Shown here piece by piece: positions 1 to 12,718 of a stretch of 64,000 bases of DNA. Made by a program: the position numbers and the translations under genes. This DNA is from Entomortierella parvispora (taxonomy: Eukaryota > Mortierellomycota > Mortierellomycetes > Mortierellales > Mortierellaceae), in assembly GCA_963573315.1 (NCBI GenBank), contig OY752140.1:2046001-2110000 (forward strand), in the 5' to 3' direction. Position 1 is the first letter of the stretch; each line of letters starts with the position of its first letter. The notes under the pieces are model-generated. The model searched no databases. It saw nothing but the letters and a program-made list of their open reading frames with translations, and was not told the DNA's origin.

Positions 1-1811
1 AACTGCGCTGATCGGCTGCTGATCATCATCGGTGGCGTTCGTCGTGGTCAAGTTCTTTTTCCAGTTGAGCGGTGCAGTATTCCTGCTGAAATGGATAGAG
101 AGCATTGATACTGTCGTGACGTCTCTTTTCATCACATCAGACAACATTGTGAATTCCGTCTTTGAAAAGTCCCACGAGATAGTAAAGTCGATCTTGAACA
201 AGGATCGAATCTTGGAGATGGCAATGATTCGAGAATTAAGTTGGTTTTCAGACGTGGCCACGAAAGAGGATGAACGGGTGTGGCTATCGAAAGATGTCTG
301 CAAGAGCTGAAGTTTGCCTCCAAAGACCTTGTCCAGCCTGTCGTAATTCAGGTTGTAATACTTTTCACATCCCCACCGAACAAGACCAGAGTTCAGTGTT
401 GTTCGATAAAGACCACTGCCACCCCGATGGACGTCATACGCCGCCTCATCCAGAACCGAAAAGTCGGAGATGGACGCATCCGATTGCGTATAAGAGGGTC
501 GCTTCACGATCGCATCCAAGAGTCGAAAGTCGTTCAGGTCCAGTTTTTTGATGGCCTCTGTGGCCTCGTCCTCCTCGTATTCATCGCCCAGAAGGGTTTC
601 CATGAACGCAATGGACCTCTCCACGTTCTGCTTGAGCTTGAAGAACAGTTGAGGGTCAATACCCGATTTCCCTCCAACGTTCGTCCCGCTGTTGCTCATG
701 AGCGGAACTGGTCGGTCGAACGCAGCCGCAACAAAGACCTCCTCTAACGAGACACCGTACTGCAGCATCCGCAGGAGGTTGAGGATATACTGCCCAAATT
801 TGATGAGCAACATCTGGTCCGGATATTGATTCAAACGGAGTTCAAAGCCCTTTGTTTGGTCCACATGAATATTCCTTTTCCTGGCAACCCCGCGCGTTTC
901 CTGCCAATCGTAGGTGAAAACCTCGTGTTCGCAGCAGTCGCAGAGAAAGTGGAGACGCATCTTGTTGTGGAGGATGTTGCCAAACGACCATTTCGATGGG
1001 TTCTCTGGGAGAAGAATAAATAGCGGTGGATGTGGACAAGACTCTGCTTCATATTTGTGGGCCAAGATGGCACCCGTGATTCTTTTGATGATCCCTACGC
1101 GATCATGGACCAGGTGGCGTTCTGCAGGGTCATCGATGGCCAAAGGAACGTGTGGAATCTCAACAATGGATCCTGCCCCTGTTGACTGTGGCTGAAGAGT
1201 ACCAGTGTCAACAGGCTCGTATGTTGGCGGCGGAAGAATGATGTCGTCCTCGGTCTCTTCTAGTATTGCGGATTGGCGGTGGGATGACGATAAAGATGAA
1301 GGTAGTGTGGGTGGGACGACAGAATCCCGTGTCCTGTTTTCAAACTGAGGGGGTCCTAACCTCAGTCTCTCAAAGCTTTGTACAGTTGCTAGAGGTCGTG
1401 GACCCAAGGGTTGTGAAATCCCAATAGCGGCGGTCGTAGTGATGGTGTTTGTTGTTGTTGCGCCAGTATCAACATGGTTGTCGTCGTTGTCATCGTCGTT
1501 GTCATCGTCGTCGTCGTCGTCATCCTCGTTTGAAGGTCCTGCAGACTCTGCCATGTCGAATGAAATATCGCTCTCCTCATTCTCTTCGAGATCGCTGGCC
1601 TCTGAAAGAAGTGGTGGCAAGTCTAGGATGCCGGGCATTGGACGCGTGTGGACAGTATTCATGGGTGTGATGGAGGCAGTGGCCGAGGCAGCGGCGGCGG
1701 CCAGTCTTGAGGCAGTGGCCTCCCTTGACCACTCGAGCACGCTGTTGTCAGAGAAGATCTCTAGCACGCGGTTCTCAAAGAAGGGGATCCGCAGGGGGAT
1801 CTTTCTAATGA

Positions 1812-1844
<33 letters not shown>

Positions 1845-2189
1845 CGAGAACGAGTCAGTCTCTTGTACTGTGCATGTGCACAGGTAACGGAAACAGGCAC
1901 AGGATTGTTTGTCACTCCATCCCATCCCCCAATGAAATCAGGCCTTCCGCAGCAACATTTCACGTTTCAAGGAAGAAGAGAAACTGGAGGGGAATCTTTT
2001 TCTTTCTTACGGTACACCGGACGCGTTCGTGGTGAAAGGGATGCGGACGCCATAGGAGGAGATGGTGCTCGTGTTGGGGAAGATGGCGTCAATGTCCCCG
2101 AGGTAGATACAGGGCAGGCCGTCTTCGTCCGAGCGCACGGCCACCAGCTCCTGGACGCCTCTCTGTTCGATGGTCTGGTAGTCGTCCAT
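1..2189 (-). CDS. Uncharacterised Mortierellaceae-type protein, 5' part (runs off the window)
   Basis: Function unknown. Exon 1 (2189-2011) starts MDDYQTIEQRG and ends at a GTAAGA donor; exon 2 starts at 1804 after CATTAG and stays open to base 1, about 660 codons in all. The join gives SGV-P-KIPLRIPFFENRV across a phase-2 intron. Order seen: N-terminal segment with a PCIYLGDIDAIFP stretch, an Asp/Ser/Thr-rich linker with a run of Asp near 1500-1525, then a folded-looking region with ITGAILAHKYE and HFLCDCCEHE, followed by long helical segments. From memory, this arrangement recurs in a large family of unnamed Mortierella proteins; no catalytic motif is recognised. The intron carries an AG dinucleotide repeat (about 1815-1842). 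The C-terminus lies outside the window. Confidence 0.7.
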
Positions 2190-3008
2190 TGGCTTGGTTC
2201 AATTTGTTTTTTCGACGCGGTTGGTGGACAAGCAAAAGAGACCGGAGAGGAAGAAAAGGGTGAAAGAGTGGATGAATAAAAGAAAGAGAGGTGGGAGAGC
2301 GAGTCAGAGGAGTGAATGAATGAATGGAGCGAATGGAGGAATGGATGGAATCGAATGAAGGAAAAAAAAAAAAGAATAAAAAAAAGAAGTGGAGCATGCA
2401 CAAGAAGCAAGCTTCGCCTTCGCGTCGCCCTTTTTGTATCGCTCCCGATGAAACAAGGCACAAAGCAAATCAAGGACAAGGAAGCAACGGCAACAGTCGA
2501 TGGGATGGAGGGTGGTCCTCGTCGGGCTGTGTCGACTCTCCCTATTCTTTTCAAGAAGAAGCGAGAAGGAGAGAGCAATGCACCAGGTGAGAGCAGCGAC
2601 AACCGACATGTCTGTCCCTGTCCCATGCCCGTTCCTTTTTCCTTCCGTCATCCTCTATCCCGTGTTGTGTTTCTGGCCTTTCCTTTCCATTCCTTGTCTC
2701 CCTCGTCCGTCTCTTCTCTTTTTCTTTTGACCTTGTCTGCTCCCATGACCAAGAGTGATAGCCAGTTTATTCTCCCTCTCTTCTCTTTCTCTCTTGGGCT
2801 GTGCTCGTCTCATTGGCACAGAGCATGGACCAAGAGCTCAAATCACAGCAACGCCTCCTCCCACGCCCCTCCCACGTCCTTGCTTCTGTGGAAAAAAAAG
2901 AATTTGAGGTTTGCTCTCTCCTTCCCTCCCTCCCTCTTCTCCCACTTGATTTCTTTTTTTACCCTAGCTGTGTCCTTCGTCATCGATTTATTAAAACGGT
3001 GATGTGGC
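2190..3008. other. Intergenic, 5' of the unknown gene and 3' of FAN1
   Basis: About 820 bases of purine/pyrimidine-biased sequence. The C/T-rich strand upstream of the minus-strand start at 2189 looks like a fungal promoter and 5' UTR. Open frames here are low complexity and are not supported as genes. Confidence 0.5.
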
Positions 3009-6000
3009 TCAGTTCAATGCCTCGCGGTCCTGCAGGAACTGTTCCTCATCCCTCGACACCTGAACAATGCAGAGCTCAATATCGACCTTGAGCGAGCACA
3101 ACAGATCGATCCAGACCTGCTGTTTCGACGACAGTCGGTCGCCGGGTCCCTTTACTTTTTGTTGATTTGTTTTTTTTGTCATGCACGACAGAAAAGAGAT
3201 TAAAAGAAAAAGACAAAGAGATCATTGTCAGTGCCACGTTGGCTCAACCAGACGATTTGTTTCGGTGCAACAAAAACAAAACAAACAAGCAGTTCTTCCT
3301 CCCTCCCCTGTTCAGCTGCAAGACACTCACCTTCCACAAACTTGACCAGTTTCTTTTCATAGTTCCAACAACTATGGTGTTTTGGTTTGAAAAATACTGG
3401 CATCAAAAAAAAACATTCTCTGCTCACGCTTGTGAGCTGACCAAGAGTAATAATTCGACCTTTCATCTTACCATAGGTCGGGCATCCCTGAACAACGCTT
3501 GCTGTACTCTTGTGCCATGATCTTGCATATCTCTGATAACGCACTTGCTCCGATGCACTATTCAAAAAGGAGCAGGTGTTAATTTGCCAATGGTGCTCTT
3601 GTTTGTGTTTGCATGGCAATTAACCCTAACTAATGGCTTCTTTTTGACCCTTACCTCGGCAATCTCCAGTAACTCTTCCTTTTTAAACACCCAATTGACT
3701 CCAACACAAAAGACTTTTTTTGGTCTGTACTGGTCGTCGTGCCTTTGAATCAAGTCCAAATAGAAGCATTCTTGCCTCTTCTTGGCTAAATATTCGTCAT
3801 AGGCCTGCCGAATGTGTCGCTCTTCGCTATCCTCATCTTCCAACTCTTGTATAATCTCCTCCTCAAACAGCATGTTGTCCAAAAGCTTTTCATCTACCTG
3901 TCGCTGTATCGCAAGGAGTCGAGTCTCATTAAATTCAGTCTCGGATTTAACCTTCTTCTTCGCGGTGGTCGAGGGAATAACGATTGACTCGGGTTGTTCT
4001 AAAAGGGACGAGCTCGCTATCCTGTTGAGGCGCTCCATGATTATTTCCTGTCGTTGAAGAAAGAAGGCGTCCGTTCGCAGATCCAGAGGCTCTGACTGAT
4101 ATGAAGTTTCAAAGACCCCTGGTTGTGGTAAGAAGAGAATATCCCAGAACAGTAGCCCAAAAATGGTGGCAAGGATGCTGTTCTCCGAATGATAGCCTTT
4201 GTAACCAAGAGTGCCATAGTAGCTGAGGGCCAATTCCTCCACACCGCAGTCCGACCCATCAATGTTCCTCCAGAGCGGTCTTTGTTGAGCTGTAGGATGG
4301 CTCGGTCCCATCGAGCTGGGAACATACGAGTAGGAATGCGAGGAAGCATAGGATGGCGCCGCTGTTCCTGGGGTATTTAATCTCTCACCAGTGAGGATGC
4401 GCTTTTGTGCGGTTTTCAATGCGAGATATGAAAAGTCGTGCCGCTCTCTGAAAGCCACTTTAAGTTCGGACTCGAGTCTCACGATTCTGGCCTGGAGTAA
4501 CGTAGCATCGACTAGCGGCAATAGACTCATGTTTTAGGATACATGCTTTCCTTTAGAAACAAGGCCTGCAAGAGACATTCCATAATTTACCTGCGTGCAC
4601 ATGTTTGTCGCGCAGCGCCGTCATACAGACTTGAAGCGCCTCCTGCTTACCCATGCGTTTCTGATATGAATAGTTGGATTTGATCAAAGCCAGACGATCG
4701 TACCAACCCCCTCTCTGACCTAAACAGTAGATGTGTTGGTCGAGCAGTTCGTGCAGCAAGACCGATTCTTCCTCGAATCGCTTGAGAAAGGCGAATGCCC
4801 GCAACTCAAGTCTGAGGATTTGGGTATAGGCCCAGCCTATGATTTAAAAAGCTGATCAGCAAATACTGAAAGGTAGACAAACAAGTCATAGAGCTCTCAA
4901 TCAACAGTGTTTACCAGGAGAGAATCGAAGTAAAAAGTAGTTTGGGTTCTTTTTGGACACCTCCTCTTCGGTTGCGATATAGTCCCTCCATGAATCTCTA
5001 ATATTTTCTGCAGATTGTATAACCTTTTCGTATATCGAGATGACTTCAGCTCGTCTTCTTTCAGTCTCCGCATCGATCACGGCGTTGGTAGACTTGATAG
5101 TTCTGCTGGATGCTACACCGTCTTTATCTGCATCTCGCACATATATCGTTGCCGCTCGTCCTGGTCCCATGGCAGATTCGACCAGTTCTGACAATTCAAA
5201 GTGCATTTTGATAGCCTCTTCATACTTCAATAGCTCGGTCCTATTCTTGAAGACGGTGCTTGTTCGAGTAATCTCATAATTAGGAAATGTCCGCTGACCA
5301 ATTTTGGCCAAGATGGCCTCCAGTAGTGCCGGTCTATCTGAATACTCGCGAGTTCGATAAAAGACGAGATGAAGTCGCTCAAACACTTTGGTGACTTCGG
5401 GGTATATTTTTACGCATTGCCCTATTAGGGACCAATCACAATCAATGTTAGTTCACAGACCTTTCTGCGATCGAGGTAGTTCAGTTCCTCGAAAGCCAAT
5501 AGTACCTGCAATGTTTGTAACTTTGTCGACGAGAGCATGATCCCTTTTTGAGGCATTGCCTGAAAAGATGTGTGTTGCCAATCCTGCCTTTCGAGTTTCG
5601 CCTTCGCAGCCTCCGTTGGAGTTTCCTCCAGGCGCGAGCAATAACCGCCTCGAGATAAATGATTGCTGTCGGAAATGCTCCAATATCATTGATATCACTG
5701 CTTGCCTCTGTGTTGAATACATCGTCAAGTTAATGAACTGAATCCACAAAAAATTAGATCTCAGGTGTAACTTGACGCTTTGTGATCACTACCTGTTTTC
5801 CTGATAGTGATTCTTTGAGTCCAGTTCTCCGAGCCAACAGCTTCAGTTCATCCATGGTGAGCATCACCAATGCCTCTTCCGGATCCTGGAGAGAGTTTCG
5901 ATCCATCAAGAGTCCGACGTTGATCAGTTGTTGAATGGCCGACTCTAAATCTTCGATCTCCCTATAGCGCCCCTCGAGTTTGGATTGACGAAACCAAAAC

Positions 6001-6913
6001 TTTTGTCTCCTAAGGAACAATCGGACAAAAAGATGTTTTGGATCGTCTTTTTATCCGGGGCACTAGCATTAGTGATCAGACCTCCATGGGCACAGAAGAA
6101 AGGGTACAAAATAAAAGCCCCTAGAAGCTATCGCAGATTATCGTAGATGAGAGCGCTGTTTTTTTTACCTGGCAAAGACCTATACGTCTCGAACAATGTA
6201 TGCTCCTCATCTGTAAATAGGAACGATTCTTCCGGAAGGACAGTGTCCAACGCAAGCTCAAATGCAGCAACGTAAACGGTCTTCCATCGATATTCTGTTG
6301 GCAGGATCGCATCAAGTGCAGACGCATCGCCGTCTTCTTCTGGTTCTCGTTTGATCTTAATGACGCCCTGTTCCCCAATCTCCTCCAACTTGACCTTTGT
6401 GCCTGTTGTACCTGTGGGAAGTCTACCATCGTCGTCGCCGTCCTCCTCTTGTTCATCAGGAGATTGTATTTTCCTGGAAGTGCGGACCAAATCGTCACCG
6501 TCATCTTCATCATCATCGTTCACGCCATCACGCTCGCTATTTTCCTCACTGTCGCCATTGACGCTATCGGAGCCAGCCTCCTCTGCACTTGATTTTTCAA
6601 CAATAGTCGTGAATGGGGTTGCGATCGTTGTACTATTTTCGCCAAGTGACTCTGGGCGGACTCTGGAGACTAGATTGACGTGAATGGTGGGGGGTGCGGT
6701 CAAAGAGGATGGTCTGGAGAGGTCGAGGTTTGATGCATGGCTGTCATTATTGGTGGCGCATTCTGGCGAAAGAGAGCTCTTTTTGACATTCACTCCATGT
6801 CGACTAAAGTCCAAAGGCATTTGTCGTTTTCCACCGGTGCCGGTGGTCATGCCTGGAACCGCTGTCGTCTTGGACGAGGTCCCTTTTGCTTTCGACGCGC
6901 TCTTTTTTCTCAT
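3009..6913 (-). CDS. FAN1: FAN1-type structure-specific nuclease
   Basis: Predicted FAN1, the Fanconi-associated 5' flap endonuclease and exonuclease that works in the nucleus on interstrand crosslinks. Nine exons keep phase throughout: 6913-6169, 6046-5793, 5707-5506, 5421-4915, 4836-4591, 4511-3655, 3557-3472, 3371-3331 and 3154-3009, giving 1027 residues, close to human FAN1. Residues 1-210 are acidic and disordered. Next come the helical segment with FLRRQKFWFRQSKL and a SAP-like segment (DELKLLARRTGL), then a TPR-like region (LLDQHIYCLGQRGGWYDRLA). The C-terminal VRR-NUC domain has CGVEELALSYY, FGLLFWDILF and DLRTDAF, then GMPDL and FVEVKGPGDRLS, which supplies the PD-(D/E)xK residues. 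No UBZ zinc finger is visible at the N-terminus, as in other fungal FAN1. Identity is secure; the exon 3 acceptor is the least certain junction. Confidence 0.93.
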
Positions 6914-7192
6914 GGCATTGGGAGAAGGAGAGGAAAGGGAGAATGGAGATCATTTCATAAAGTTGAGGAAGTGCCGACACAATTTCAAATTCGCACTCCG
7001 CCTCCACGCGCAGCACTACCTGTGATAATTATTAATATATTCCAGTATAATTTTATTCCAGTGCAATGACAAGGCTGCAGCAACTGTGACAATTTATTCC
7101 AGTATAATTTATTCGAGATCCAAAACTGCAGCTCATATGGCAGAGTAATGTTCGTTCGGGACGAATGTGTGTCTCATACGCCTAGGCTGCTT

Positions 7193-9742
7193 TTATGCCC
7201 GGTCGTACATGACCTCCAGGCTGCGACCTCCGTAGATGTAGCCGTTGAAGCGCACTGTCAAGCAACAAAGAAAGTGGGAAGCAGGGCGGTGAGAAAGAGA
7301 GGGCTTCAATCTTTCTCGCACGAAAAATGATGCAAAATAACTTCGATACTTACCAACAGCCTTGTCCGCAGACTCAAAGTGCTCGAATCTAACAATTCCA
7401 GAGCCCTTGGAGCGTCCACCTGACTCGAGGATCTCAGTCGTCTTCATGGGTCCACAAGACCGGAAAAGCTCCTTGAGATCCTGGTTTGTCGTTGTCAATG
7501 GCAACTACGATTATATACACAATAAAGACAATCAGTTGAACAGCTGAAACACCTTTTTGAGTGTGGTACATGTTCACCAGCCATTCAAGCCTGTGGATTC
7601 TTACGTTGCGAATATAGATTTGGTCCCCTGAGCCAGCAGCGGGTCCTGATGGGATGTTACCTCCGTAGGCACTGTGGTTGGCATGGCTGCTGTGGCTTAC
7701 AGGTGCTGATGGCGTGTAAAGGTCATTGCCATGGTGATCGCGTCCGCTCCTGCTGTCGTCACGGTAATCTCTACCATATCCATAGGACTCGCCGCGATAT
7801 GAGGATGGTGGCGGTGCAGCCGATCTTGCACCTCCGGCAGAAGGTCCAAACTTGTCCTGATAGAATGGGTGTCAATGCACGGATGAGTAACATTTTTAAA
7901 AAAAAGAGCCGTCTTCCTCCACTTCCACCTCCGGACGATATCTCTCTTCTTTCCAGGATCGGGTCCTCAGTTCTATCCTGTTGACTGTTTCCATCGAAAT
8001 AATCAGTCCTGAGTACCTGAGGCCATCAACCCTCAGCATAGAGTGCCGTTACCGTTGAATGGCTGACCAGCTATTTTTGAGTTCCCGTAGCCAATGGTTG
8101 TCAATCGTTCCTAAGACATAGTCGACTCATCCTGCCACCATTCCTTCCTTTGCTGTCCAGACTCCTTGTCAATCCCCTTCATCATCCTGTACAATATCAA
8201 CAATGAAAGAACCAATGCCCACCTCGCGAACTTCGATCCGTCGACCGTGCCATTCGTATCCGTTGAACATGGCTGTCAAGTCGGAGGAAGCGATACCGAG
8301 AACCGAGGGAGAAAGACGACCAAATGAAGAATTGAAAGTGGTGTGATGGGACACGGTTTAGTAACCTCGACTCGATCCAGCCTGCATGGTCCAACCTCCC
8401 GCCAAGTGCACTGCAGCGCGAGCCAAGCTCCCAGACCAATGTCCTCCCAAGACGACATTAAAACGGTCCCTGCACAACGATTGCCTTTGGCGACTAGGAT
8501 GGCTCCTCAAGATCCTTGCAGTAAAAATCGCCAAGAACCATTCTGTCGACCAATCGAGCCAACAACAATAACAACAACATCGAAAACAACAAAAACAAAA
8601 CCATCAATCCTGCTCTCACGTACAAATAGCCCTTCCGACATCACGGGATGAATCAAACGAAACTGTGCCCGAGCCCTTGGAGCGGTTCTCCCTATTCATA
8701 AATACATCAGCGCGATCCACAGGTCCGGCCTTTCTGAAAAAATCCTTTAGCTCTCTCCAGTCGACAGAGTAAGGGAGCTAAAAAAGATGGGCACAGAGAG
8801 TTTTTTTTTTCAGTTGAATCTGTTAATAGCCCATCATTATCTATAATGAAGCGACTCGTAAACAACAAGGACACACTTACGTTGGCAACATAGATCTGAC
8901 GAGTAGATCCAGCATCACGACCAGAATCCCGACCAGCATCTCGACCAGCATCTCGACCCATATCCCGACCGGAATCACGGCCGGAATCACGGCCCAGAGA
9001 TCCTCTGCCGCCAGAGAAGCCAATCCTGGACTCTGACTCGCGATCCTCACGAACAAAAATGGGGCGGCCCATCAAGACCACATCGTTGAGCTTTCTGATG
9101 GCAGTCTGAGCATCCTGAGCACTTTGGAACTCGACAACACCGCATCCCTTTGAGCGACCATCATGGCCCAAGAGAACATCAGCATGAGCGACGGGGCCGA
9201 CTATTGTGTATGGAGAACAGTGTTAAATTGACTTTTGAGATACAATGGCCACACGATAGGAGAGCCTGGCCTGCGCATCGACACTTACTCTCGCGCATAA
9301 AGTCCTTGAGGTGAGTCCACTTGACATCGTAAGCCAGGTTGCCAACATAGACGCGGCGATCGCGGACAGCGCCAGCGCCAGCGCCAGCAGCGCCACCACG
9401 AGCGGGGCTTCTGGATCGGGAACGGCGGCCGTTGCGGTCGGAGGCGGAGGGGCGACGGTCATACTTGTCGTCCTGAGGGTGATCGCGCGAGGAGCGATGG
9501 TCTCTTTGTTCGGACTCATGTCTACGCTCGGAATCATGGATGGAGCGACGGCCATGAGGGCTGGGCTCACGCTTAATATCGGCGCGGTCTCCATGACGGA
9601 GGTCTTCATCAGAGTGATGGTAGGAGCCTCTGCGGTGGTGGGCTTCGTCTGAGGGGCCGTCGTCCATTTCTGCGTCCTGGGGCATCATAAGGTCGATTGT
9701 CTCTGCGCCATCGTGGGCCGGGTTGTACTGGTGCATGTCCAT
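7193..9742 (-). CDS. Three-RRM RNA-binding protein, Gbp2/Hrb1-like
   Basis: Nuclear mRNA-binding protein, probably involved in mRNA export or splicing surveillance like yeast Gbp2/Hrb1 (inferred from architecture). Seven exons: 9742-9289, 9200-8881, 8777-8624, 8272-8223, 7856-7605, 7504-7354 and 7254-7193; 480 residues. The N-terminus is rich in Arg, Ser, Asp and His (RS-like). RRM1 has RRVYVGNLAYDVKW and KGCGVVEF. A linker follows with repeated GRDSGRD/GRDAGRD units. RRM2 has QIYVANLPYSVDWRELKDFF and KGSGTVSF. A Gly/Ser/Tyr linker leads to RRM3 with QIYIRN and KGSGIVRFEHF. The start at 9742 (MDMHQYNP) was chosen over an upstream in-frame Met because the extra 38 residues look like translated UTR. 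Which family member it is cannot be settled by reading. Confidence 0.9.
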
Positions 9743-10201
9743 TGTAAGTTGAGTGAGTGAGGGAGTGAGAGGGAGTGAAGGAAAAGGTTGATTGGGATGA
9801 TGAATGGATGGATGGACAGGAGTGCAGTGAGTGAGTGAGAGTGATTGATTGGTCACGTGAATTCGTATTTACTTTTTTTTTTTTTTTGTTCCCTTCCTTT
9901 TTTGTCAAAGAAAGAAAGAGGGGTAAGAGGGAAAAGACAAAGGACAGAAGCACGGCCTGGCACCGAGAGAAGAACACACATTTGTTGAATGGGACGCTCT
10001 TCTTGAATTGAATTGAACACTCTTCTCGAATTGAACACTCTCGACTGCAACACCACTCCTTGAATTGAACACAATCCAGCCCACATTGGCTCAAGGAGGA
10101 CTCTCTTCTCACTCTTGCGACCACGACAGCCTCCACATTCCCTATCACTGCCACTTCTACCACGCCCTCACGCGTCCTCCCTTTCATCCTCCTCCTCTCA
10201 C
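9743..10201. promoter_or_regulatory. Divergent promoter region between the RRM gene and TRF4
   Basis: About 460 bases separate two divergently transcribed genes. It contains a poly-A/T tract near 9873-9887, GTGA-rich repeats near 9750-9840, and repeated GAATTGAACAC-like units near 10000-10075. No TATA box is convincing. Confidence 0.5.
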
Positions 10202-12718
10202 ATGGTGAAGAGGGACAAGAACGCCCATCAGTCCAACCACTACAAGGCCACCCACTCCAGTGGCGGAAAGGCAAACAAAAAGTCGGGCGGCAAAGCAAAG
10301 AAAGGAAACAAGTCCATCAACAAGTTCCTCGGCGTAGGCAAACCCGGCCCTCACCTCCTCAAGCATAAGAAACTTCAGAGTCTCCGCAAAGCCAGCGCAA
10401 AGGGAGGACAAGGACAAGGACTAGGACAACAGCAGTCAGGTCAAGGACAAGGACAAGGACAAGGACAAGGACAAGGACAAGGACAAGGTCAAGGTCAAGC
10501 TCAATCGTACAAGCAAAAGCAGCAAAAGCAGCAAAAGCAAAAACAATCTCTTAGTCCCAAAGCCAAACGAGCCGCCCTTCTCAAAGCCCGCAGGGAACTT
10601 CGCGAGCAAAAGAACAAGGAAAAGTCCTATCATCCCGACGTCCACACTAACAACAGCAACTACGGCGACTACACCAACAACAAAAACTTTTACGACCACA
10701 TGTCCAACGACGACCCATTCATCTCCTCGGGCGCGGCCCCCAAGCAGCCGCAGCACCGACATCACTTGCGAGATCCCATAGCACACGCAGGAACCATTGA
10801 CGTGGATGAATACGAAGCTGATCTGGCCTATGTCTATCGGGACGATCCCCGAGATTCTCACCAAAGCACACCCGTCGACACGGACGGCGGTACATCATCA
10901 GCAATGTCCACTGCTGCATCAACACCCGAGCCATCCGCATTGTCCGCACTAACACCGGCAGAGTTGCAACAGAGACTGGAGAGAAAGAAAAAGAAAAAAG
11001 TAGAGCGGAAAAAGCAACGCAAACAGGAAAAGGCTCGGGAAAAGGCTGAAAAGAAGGCAGAGGCACAAGAGGCCAGGGCCGGCAAGGGTCGACCAGGAAA
11101 GGAGATTGGCTACAACAGCTATCTGAGTCCCATCTTGCGGCCGATCGATGCCGACTCGACGTTTATTTATGGCGATGCCCCCGTCGTAAAACAAAACAAG
11201 GTCCCAGAAACACCAGCAAAGGATACCAAGCAGACTGGAGATGGCGAGGATGCTCTTCGGAATGGTGCCGACTTTATTGGATTCGACTTTAGCGATGGCG
11301 AAGCTGAGAAGGAGATTTTGGCGCCTGTGCCTCTGCCTGCTGCCACTCGACCTCATGGAGAAAAGCGAAAGAGAGATACGGACGATAGCAGTGATGCAGA
11401 AGGCAGTACTGGCCCTCCCCCAGGCTGCCCCTGGATGGGACATCGACAATACTCAAAGATGCCCTCGGTTCCTTTGATGCTCACACAGGAGCTGAAGGAC
11501 TTTGTCGAATACATCAGTCCCACGCGGGAAGAGCATCAGGTCCGGAAATACGCCTTCAGGAGGATCAAGGATGCTGTCCAACTTCTCTGGCCGGATGCCA
11601 CATTGGAAATTTTTGGAAGTTTCCCTACCCAGCTTTATCTACCATCCAGGTAAACGACGCAATCCAGATGGATAGACAGACGCCTGTTAATGATACAGAT
11701 GTGTTGTTGTTTTTCGACATTACCTATATACTGACAACCATTGCCTCTTTTCAAAAAAAAAAAAAATAGTGATCTTGATATTGTGGTTCTGCGAAGACGA
11801 GAGTTTGTCAAGAACGATTTGTACAGGTTGGCGTCTCACCTTCGAGAGAGTAAGGTCGCAGAAGAGTTCACAGTGGTTGCCAAGGCTCGCGTGCCTATTG
11901 TGAAATGCCGAGAGACTATCAGCAGTCTGCCTATCGACATCTCGTTCAACATCACCAACGGCCTCGAGAGTGCTCAGATCGTCAAGAGGTACATGGAGGA
12001 AGTGCCGGCACTTCGGCCCATGGTCATGCTGATCAAGCACTTTTTGATGGTCAAGGGATACAACGAGGTCTTCAACGGGGGCATTGGTTCCTATACGACC
12101 ATGATCATGATCCTCAGTTTTCTGCAGATGCATCCTCAGATCCAAACAGGAATGATCAATGCAGAAGAAAACTTGGGAGTGCTCTTGATCGAGTTCTTTG
12201 AATTGTACGGATTGTGTTACAACTATTCCAAAGTGGGATTGTCTGTCATGGGCGGCGGCGCGTATTTCGTCAAAACAGGACAACCCCAGCTCCGAGGCGG
12301 CCGACCTGAACTGCTGCTGTCGTCCATCGATCCAAATGACATTGAGAACGACACTGCTCGAGGATCATACCAATTAAGCAAGATCCGGGAAGTCTTTGTT
12401 GGCGCCTATGGATCATTGACCAACAGCATGCAGGAGCGGCAACGGGCCCTGTTTGGAGGCGGTCAACGGCAGGACAGGTCCAAACACTTTCGATTTGATG
12501 AACACAATCGGGTGCCAGCGGATTCTGTCGAAAAATCTTCGGGTGTTCACCATGGCACCCAGGTGTCGTTGATCAAGGAAGTCATGTCAGTCCCACATGC
12601 AGTTTTGCACCACCGTCGTCACGTAGAATCGGTATTTTATGAAGGGAGTTATCAGGATATCTATTCGGATCCTCATGGACTTTTGGGATTGGATCAAATC
12701 GAGAGTCGTCCATACTAA
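10202..12718 (+). CDS. TRF4: Non-canonical poly(A) polymerase, TRF4/PAPD5 type
   Basis: Likely the TRAMP-complex nucleotidyltransferase that adds short poly(A) tails to nuclear RNAs destined for the exosome. Two exons: 10202-11649 and 11770-12718, joined in phase 2; 798 residues. The first 430 residues are a basic low-complexity extension including a Gly-Gln repeat (GGACAA hexamers, about 10443-10495). The catalytic module follows: LEIFGSFPTQLYLPSSDLDIVV provides the GS and DxD motif of the polymerase beta fold, and LPIDISFN gives the third carboxylate. The PAP-associated part has RPMVMLIKHFLMVKGYNEVFNGGIGSY and the nucleotide-recognition region. The start at 10202 (MVKRDKN) is preferred over an in-frame Met at 10115, whose extra residues are C/T-rich UTR-like. 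Orthology to TRF4 rather than a related Cid1-like enzyme is inferred. Confidence 0.9.
10443..10495 (+). repeat. GGACAA hexanucleotide repeat within TRF4
   Basis: About eight near-perfect tandem copies of a GGACAA-type hexamer encode a Gly-Gln run in the disordered N-terminal extension. It keeps frame, so length changes would be tolerated. Confidence 0.9.

Noticed and set aside
2316-3002. 228-codon plus-strand frame
   Set aside because: Lys/Ser/Pro/Leu low complexity from purine- and pyrimidine-biased flanks; no domain, and it ends against FAN1.
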